From Clostridium sp. CAG:354_28_25 (GTDB taxonomy: Bacteria > Bacillota > Clostridia > TANB77 > CAG-508): DNA of 54,058 nt. The DNA lies in NCBI GenBank assembly GCA_001915925.1, contig MNRL01000001.1, positions 1 to 54,058 of the forward strand, given 5' to 3'. The notes beneath the pieces are model-generated. The model was not told where the DNA came from. It did no database searches and saw nothing but the letters and a program-made list of their open reading frames with translations. Both the position numbers and the translations under genes were made by a program. This document shows, piece after piece, positions 49,859 to 54,058 of this stretch (the first letter of the stretch is position 1; each line of letters starts with the position of its first letter).

Positions 49859-50584
49859 ATGAAAAAAGTAATTTTAATAACTGGAGCTTCAAGAGGAATC
49901 GGAAATAATATAGCTAGAAGCCTAGCACATGAAAATATTGTGATTGCAAATTATAATAAATCTGAAGATGAAGCCAAAAAATTAAAAAGTGATTTGAAAG
50001 AAGAAGATATAGATATCGATATAATAAAAGCAGATGTTTCTAACAGAACAGAAGTTAAAGAAATGATAGAGGGTATAATAACTAAATATGGAAAAATAGA
50101 TGTTTTAATTAATAATGCTGGGATTTCACAATATAAATTATTTACAGATATAACAGATGAAGACTGGGAAAATATAATGAATATAAATTTAAAATCCAAT
50201 TTTATTGTTACCCAAGAAGTAGTGGAAAATATGATAGCAAATAAAAATGGATTAATAATAAATATTTCTTCAATATGGGGAGTAACAGGAGCTGCAATGG
50301 AAGTAGCTTATTCTACATCAAAATCCGGAATAATAGGCTTAACTAAAAGCTTAGCCAAAGAATTAGGACCTTCAAATATAAGGGTAAATGCAATAGCTCC
50401 AGGAATTATAGATACTTCTATGAATAATAAATTTTCAGAAGAAGAAATAAATGATATAAAAGAAGAGATTCCATTAGAAAGAGTCGGTAAACCTGAAGAA
50501 ATTACCAAATGTATAGAATGGTTATTAGAAGATAATTATACGACAGGTCAAGTAATTTCTATAAATGGTGGATGGAATATATGA
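49859..50584 (+). CDS. Short-chain dehydrogenase/reductase, FabG-like
   Basis: A 241-residue classical SDR. NAD(P)-binding ITGASRGIGNNIA (about 7-19), NNAG (88-91), catalytic serine in IINISSIWG, the YSTSK active-site pair (Tyr/Lys, about 151-155) and the FabG-like PGIIDTSMN and NGGWNI end are present. It may be a 3-oxoacyl-ACP reductase or a reductase of another small substrate; no fatty acid genes are adjacent. Ribosome binding site GAAGGTG. Followed by its own terminator. Confidence 0.87.
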   Translation: MKKVILITGASRGIGNNIARSLAHENIVIANYNKSEDEAKKLKSDLKEEDIDIDIIKADVSNRTEVKEMIEGIITKYGKIDVLINNAGISQYKLFTDITDEDWENIMNINLKSNFIVTQEVVENMIANKNGLIINISSIWGVTGAAMEVAYSTSKSGIIGLTKSLAKELGPSNIRVNAIAPGIIDTSMNNKFSEEEINDIKEEIPLERVGKPEEITKCIEWLLEDNYTTGQVISINGGWNI

Positions 50585-50585
50585 T

Positions 50586-50617
50586 AAAAGGATGGTAAGC
50601 TAATTACCATCCTTTTT
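50586..50617 (+). terminator. Terminator after the SDR gene
   Basis: AAAAGGATGGTAA (50586-50598) and TTACCATCCTTTT (50604-50616) form a perfect 13-base stem. Confidence 0.9.
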
Positions 50618-50628
50618 ACACTAACAAA

Positions 50629-50662
50629 AAAGGGATTATAGGACCGTCCCCAAATCCCGATT
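50629..50662. repeat. GGGATTT-GGACCGTCC palindromic repeat, copy 6
   Basis: AAGGGATTATAGGACCGTCC then CCAAATCCCGATT. Same subtype and orientation as copy 1, with a better left arm. It lies between the convergent SDR and CBM25 genes. Confidence 0.8.
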
Positions 50663-50666
50663 AAAT

Positions 50667-51146
50667 TTATCTTAAAGAATTTTCGTCTTCTACAGCTTCT
50701 GAACTTGTATTGAATGAAAATAATTTTGGTAAATATTTAATTGCAGCAACTACAGAATATTTTACTTTTTCCCATATTTGTTTAATTTTATGCTCTTTTT
50801 GTGGTTCAGCTAAACTTGATTCTTGAACTACAATTAGATCTTTTGGTAATGGTGCAATTTCAAAAACATAATTTTTACCTTCGTTATTATCCCATTCACC
50901 TTTTCCGTTTTTAAAACAGAAATTTAATGAATCTTGACCATTTAAATAAATTAAAGCTTGGTAGCCTAATTCAGTTTTTTCCATTTTAATTTCATTTACA
51001 TTTTCCCATAATAGGCCAAATCCATAATGAATATATAGTTCTGTATTTGAATTATCTTGGAAAAACTTTCCTGTATACGAAATTTTAACAACAGAGTTTT
51101 CTATTAATTTATCTGTATTAAAAAAAATATTTTTTATTAATTCCAT
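50667..51146 (-). CDS. Stand-alone CBM25-type carbohydrate-binding protein
   Basis: A 159-residue protein with no signal peptide. Residues about 17-95 look like a CBM25 starch/glycogen-binding domain: VVKISYTGKFFQDNSNTELY, IHYGFGLLWENVNEI, GYQALIYL and the diagnostic FCFKNGKGEWDNNEGKNYVF (about 76-95) with the W-D-N-N motif. The rest (about 105-159) is a charged linker and an amphipathic or weakly hydrophobic segment KVKYSVVAAIKYLPKLF that may attach it to a surface or partner. In this cell it might tag glycogen granules; that is inference. Ribosome binding site AGGAG. Unlinked to any glycosidase. Confidence 0.72.
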   Translation of the reverse strand: MELIKNIFFNTDKLIENSVVKISYTGKFFQDNSNTELYIHYGFGLLWENVNEIKMEKTELGYQALIYLNGQDSLNFCFKNGKGEWDNNEGKNYVFEIAPLPKDLIVVQESSLAEPQKEHKIKQIWEKVKYSVVAAIKYLPKLFSFNTSSEAVEDENSLR

Positions 51147-51282
51147 ATTGCATTTCTCCTCATTTATCTTTTGATTAGTGTTATATCTTTTGCAGCATAA
51201 AATACAAAAGCTTAATTAAATTAGTATCATTATATATTTAACTTTAACAATATTCAATAGTTTTTTACAAAAAAACATAAAA

Positions 51283-51867
51283 TTATTGCACAATTTTTCC
51301 AATTATATAAAATGTGTCTTTTTCCTTAACTCGAATTTTAGGATATTTAGGATTATCTGGATATAACGAGATGTGATTTTTTCCATAAATAAATAATCGT
51401 CTTACCAAAATTTGCCCATTGTAGTAAAAAAGACCAATATCCTGGGGTTTTATTGGAGCCCCGAAATCTACAAATACATATGAATATTTGTCATAGATTT
51501 TATCCATAGAGTCATCATTAAGTCGAATACCAAAGGAAACAGAATTAAGACCTGGTGGGCATTTCATAAAATGTAAATCATTTATATCATCTACTAAAAG
51601 AATCCTGTCTTCGGCAGTGTGTTTAAAAATTTCGTAATCTATTGCTTCTTGTGGTATTTTATGATTATATGCAGCGAAAAACTTTTGGTAAGGAACATCT
51701 ATTGCATTGCATATTTCTTGTAAAACTTTAACTGTAGGTTTCCTATCACCATTTTCTATATGTGTTAAATAGCCAGTATCTACCCCAATTTGTTTAGCAA
51801 TACTCGTTTTTGTCATATGCTTTTTTGTTCTAATACTTTTTATTAAATTACCTAACATATCTAACAT
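51283..51867 (-). CDS. HTH/S24 LexA-like regulator with altered catalytic dyad
   Basis: Start at 51867 behind CGAGGTAG; an upstream in-frame ATG at 51900 falls in the promoter. The 194-residue protein has an XRE-type HTH (about 5-60, MTKTSIAKQIGVDTGYLTHIENG) and a C-terminal S24 (LexA/cI) domain with the catalytic serine S120 in LNDDSM. The second catalytic residue, a lysine in LexA (VKRL), is arginine here: LVRRL at 155-158. There is also no clear Ala-Gly cleavage site between the domains. So it should bind DNA and dimerise but may not self-cleave. Targets unknown; it is divergent from the VanW gene. Confidence 0.83.
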   Translation of the reverse strand: MLDMLGNLIKSIRTKKHMTKTSIAKQIGVDTGYLTHIENGDRKPTVKVLQEICNAIDVPYQKFFAAYNHKIPQEAIDYEIFKHTAEDRILLVDDINDLHFMKCPPGLNSVSFGIRLNDDSMDKIYDKYSYVFVDFGAPIKPQDIGLFYYNGQILVRRLFIYGKNHISLYPDNPKYPKIRVKEKDTFYIIGKIVQ

Positions 51868-51885
51868 TTTTTCTACCTCGTTAGC

Positions 51886-51914
51886 ATTATATAAAAGCAT
51901 TCGAAAAAAGTCTA
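51886..51914 (-). promoter_or_regulatory. Promoter of the S24 regulator with direct repeats
   Basis: Minus strand: TAGACT (51914-51909), 17-base spacer, TATAAT (51891-51886). On the + strand TCGAAAAAA occurs twice (51901 and 51921), 20 bases apart, flanking GTCTACTACTG; these could be operator half-sites for autoregulation. Confidence 0.6.
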
Positions 51915-51949
51915 CTACTGTCGAAAAAAATATTGAAAATAAAGTAATA

Positions 51950-51978
51950 TTGTGATATACCTTTTAATATATTATAAG
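51950..51978 (+). promoter_or_regulatory. Promoter of the VanW gene
   Basis: TTGTGA (51950-51955), 17-base spacer, TATAAG (51973-51978). It supports the ATG at 52000 over an in-frame ATA/ATG upstream. Confidence 0.6.
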
Positions 51979-51999
51979 AGATTTAAGGGGAGTATATTT

Positions 52000-53808
52000 A
52001 TGATCGAAGAAAAGGAGAAAATAATAAAAAAAGAGCCAACAACCGCTAAAAAGCCCACGAAACATTCAAGGGAAAAAGGCAGTAAGAAAAAGCTTATTAT
52101 AGTTAGCGTAATTGTTACTATTTTATTAGTAGTAGCTGTACTTAGCACAATTTTTGCATTACTTAACAATAATAATGATAAAATATTAAATGGTGTTACT
52201 ATAAACGGAGTTGAGATAGCAGGAAAAACAAAAGATGAAGTAAAAAACATGTTAGAAGAAAAAATTATTGCTAAACAAACAGAAGATTTAATTGTAAAAC
52301 TAGATGCGCAAGCAGAAGATGGCACAGAATATAAAGGGGTTATTAGTTTTGAACAATTACAATTAAATTATAAATTAGATGAGGCAATAGAGAAGGCATA
52401 TAATATCGGAAGAGATAGCAATATATTTGTAAATAATTTTAATATTATAAAAACATATTTTTCTAAAAATAATGTAGAAATTCCATACGAATATAATAAC
52501 GAGGAATTAGAAAAACAAATAGATACGCTTAATGGGCAAATACCTGGTGGAGTTGTAGAAAGCAGTTATGATATAGATGAAGAAAATGCAGAGTTAGTTA
52601 TTAGTAAGGGTAAAGCCGGTTTGGAAGTTGATCCAGAAATATTAAAACAAGAAGTGGAAAACGAGATAAAAAATGTGGAAAACACAGAAAAAGAAATAAA
52701 GTTATCAACAAAAAATAAAGAACCAGACCCAATCGATTTAGATAAAATTTATTCAGAGATACATACAGAACCTAAAGATGCATATTATACTCAAAATCCG
52801 TTTACATTATATCCACATGTAGATGGAGTGGATTTTGCGATATCTATGGAAGAAGCAAAAAAATTATTAGAAGAAGATAAAGAGGAATATGTAATTCCAC
52901 TAAAAATTACACATCCTGCAGTAACAACAGATAAAATCGGGTCAGAAGGTTTTCCAGATTTACTAGGAGAATTTTCTACAACATATAATGCGGGGGCTAC
53001 AGCAAGAACTACTAATTTAAAATTAGCATCTAATAAGATTAATAATACTGTTGTTATGCCGGGAGAAACTTTCTCATATAATAAAGTTGTAGGAAAGCGA
53101 ACAGTTGCAGCAGGATATAAAGAAGCACCAGCATATGCAGGGGGAAAAGTTGTTAATGATATTGGTGGGGGAATATGCCAAATAACTTCTACATTATATA
53201 ATGCAGTTATTTTTGCAAATTTAGATATAGTAAGTAGAAGTAATCATCAATTTGTTCCTTCTTATGTAAAAGCTGGTAGAGATGCAACAGTTGTTTATGG
53301 TGCAATAGACTTTAAGTTTAAGAATACAAGAAAATATCCTATAAAAATTAAAAGTTCTGTAAGTGGTGGCATTGCTAAGATACAAATATTTGGAATGAAA
53401 GAAGAAACAGAATACGATGTAAAAATAGAAACGAAAATTACAGGAAGTATTCCAATGCAAACAACATATGAAGATGACCCAACATTAGAACAAGGCAAAG
53501 AAAAGGTTGTACAAAAAGGACATAATGGTACATATAGTGAAGCATATAAAGTAGTATATCTAAATGGAAAAGTAGTATCTAGAACACTACTTTCAAAAGA
53601 TAAATATAACCAAATGTCAACAATAATAAAAAGAGGAACAAAAGGAACCACTATACAAACACCACCTGCAACAACGCCGGAACAACCAACACAGCCAACG
53701 CCACCTGTTGAACCAACTGTTCCTAGTGAACCAGAGACGCCAACAGCACCGGAAACACCTACAGAACCTACAACACCAGAAGAGCAAGAAAGCGCACCAG
53801 CAGCTTAG
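52000..53808 (+). CDS. VanW family protein with peptidoglycan-binding-like domains
   Basis: A 602-residue membrane-anchored protein. Basic cytoplasmic head (1-31), one transmembrane segment (about 32-55), two regions resembling PG_binding_4 domains (about 60-180 and 190-320; the first has NGVTINGVEIAGKTKDEVKN), and a VanW domain (about 330-480) with LGEFSTTYNAGATARTTNLK, MPGETFSYNKVVG, YAGGKVVNDIGGGICQITST and NHQFVPSYVKAGRDATV. The last 60 residues are a proline/threonine/glutamate repeat (PTxPxxP units), a likely wall-spanning tail without an LPXTG motif. VanW function is unknown; the set suggests a cell-wall role. Start at 52000 behind AAGGGGAG. Confidence 0.88.
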   Translation: MIEEKEKIIKKEPTTAKKPTKHSREKGSKKKLIIVSVIVTILLVVAVLSTIFALLNNNNDKILNGVTINGVEIAGKTKDEVKNMLEEKIIAKQTEDLIVKLDAQAEDGTEYKGVISFEQLQLNYKLDEAIEKAYNIGRDSNIFVNNFNIIKTYFSKNNVEIPYEYNNEELEKQIDTLNGQIPGGVVESSYDIDEENAELVISKGKAGLEVDPEILKQEVENEIKNVENTEKEIKLSTKNKEPDPIDLDKIYSEIHTEPKDAYYTQNPFTLYPHVDGVDFAISMEEAKKLLEEDKEEYVIPLKITHPAVTTDKIGSEGFPDLLGEFSTTYNAGATARTTNLKLASNKINNTVVMPGETFSYNKVVGKRTVAAGYKEAPAYAGGKVVNDIGGGICQITSTLYNAVIFANLDIVSRSNHQFVPSYVKAGRDATVVYGAIDFKFKNTRKYPIKIKSSVSGGIAKIQIFGMKEETEYDVKIETKITGSIPMQTTYEDDPTLEQGKEKVVQKGHNGTYSEAYKVVYLNGKVVSRTLLSKDKYNQMSTIIKRGTKGTTIQTPPATTPEQPTQPTPPVEPTVPSEPETPTAPETPTEPTTPEEQESAPAA

Positions 53809-53820
53809 ATTTAAATAAGA

Positions 53821-53865
53821 AAAAGATATGAAATGAAAAAATCGATTGCATTTCATATCTTTTTT
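53821..53865 (+). terminator. Terminator after the VanW gene
   Basis: AAAAGATATGAAATG (53821-53835) pairs with CATTTCATATCTTTT (53849-53863), followed by further T: a 15-base perfect stem. Confidence 0.9.
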
Positions 53866-53875
53866 AGTTTTGGAC

Positions 53876-53905
53876 TTGACAAAAAGTAAAATTCGGTATT
53901 ATACT
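53876..53905 (+). promoter_or_regulatory. Promoter of tRNA-Lys(CUU)
   Basis: TTGACA (53876-53881) and TATACT (53900-53905) with an 18-base spacer. Confidence 0.7.
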
Positions 53906-53930
53906 ATTTAAGTACTTAAATTAAATATTT

Positions 53931-54006
53931 GCACCACTAGCTCAGTTGGTAGAGCAGCTGACTCTTAATCAGAAGGTCCGGGGTTCGACCCCCCGGTGGT
54001 GCACCA
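53931..54006 (+). tRNA. tRNA-Lys(CUU)
   Basis: Acceptor GCACCAC pairs with GTGGTGC, discriminator A, encoded CCA; anticodon loop CTCTTAA gives CTT, reading AAG. Arms intact. Confidence 0.95.
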
Positions 54007-54040
54007 AACAACACTTATTATATCGAAGTGTTGTTTTTTT
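54007..54040 (+). terminator. Terminator after tRNA-Lys(CUU)
   Basis: AACAACACTT (54007-54016) and AAGTGTTGTT (54026-54035) form a perfect 10-base stem followed by T. Confidence 0.85.
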
Positions 54041-54058
54041 ATTTAAAATATGATATTA

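Noticed and set aside
53617..53856. Tryptophan/cysteine-rich frame antisense to the VanW tail
   Set aside because: It is the mirror of the proline/threonine repeat tail and has no independent signals.

Overview
The window looks like an origin-proximal piece of the chromosome of a very AT-rich, low-GC Gram-positive anaerobe, most likely a spore-forming member of the Clostridia. The reasons are the order rpmH-rnpA-yidD-yidC-jag-mnmE-mnmG-rsmG-parA-parB, which is the classic replication-origin cluster of Firmicutes; sporulation genes (spmA, spmB, spoIIR, a GerMN protein, an AbrB/SpoVT regulator); strictly anaerobic enzymes (pyruvate formate-lyase with its activase, a giant 2-hydroxyacyl-CoA dehydratase activase-like protein); and strong AGGAGG ribosome binding sites. 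dnaA is not in the window and should lie to the left of position 1. I cannot name the species.

Layout. 1-9.6 kb: the rpmH-to-parB origin cluster on the + strand, broken by an A/T-only microsatellite (2.64-2.96 kb). 9.7-10 kb: tRNA-Ser(UGA) and a second tRNA-Ser(GCU) that lacks its 5' acceptor strand. 10-13.9 kb: about 3.9 kb of extremely AT-rich, gene-free DNA that on inspection is an array of roughly four degenerate repeat units of about 0.8-1.1 kb. 13.92-14.31 kb: a less AT-rich block with repeated motifs and a strong terminator, a candidate structured non-coding RNA. 14.4-18.8 kb: the giant activase gene. 18.9-31.6 kb: housekeeping and sporulation genes (GerMN protein, trmN6, rsmI, abrB, spmA with a frameshift, spmB, rlmH, walJ, murA, spoIIR, a UTP-sugar uridylyltransferase, a phosphohexomutase, ttcA). 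31.7-37.7 kb: tRNA-Arg, tadA, SRP RNA, dnaX-ybaB-recR-truA, an S4-domain protein. 37.8-43.2 kb: pflB-pflA, a metal permease, rpsF-ssb-rpsR. 43.6-45.6 kb: dnaD and a dnaI/dnaC-type helicase loader. 45.7-49.1 kb: a compact minus-strand operon of type IV secretion-like genes (small membrane peptide, VirD4/TraG coupling ATPase, VirB2-like pilin, VirB6/TrbL-like channel, PrgI-like protein) with no VirB4 or relaxase in the window. 49.4-54 kb: three tRNAs, a short-chain dehydrogenase, a stand-alone CBM25 protein, an HTH/S24 regulator, a VanW protein and tRNA-Lys(CUU).

How it fits together. Most of the window is growth machinery (ribosome, tRNA modification, replication, chromosome partition, wall precursor synthesis) with sporulation genes interspersed. 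The accessory signals are concentrated in three places: the AT-rich repeat array plus RNA-like block beside parAB, the minimal secretion-like operon next to the primosome genes, and six copies of a GGGATTT...GGACCGTCC...AAATCCC palindromic repeat scattered between 31.8 and 50.7 kb. The best candidate for an undescribed system is the secretion-like operon; three of its five genes also appear to start at AUA or AUC codons behind good Shine-Dalgarno sequences.
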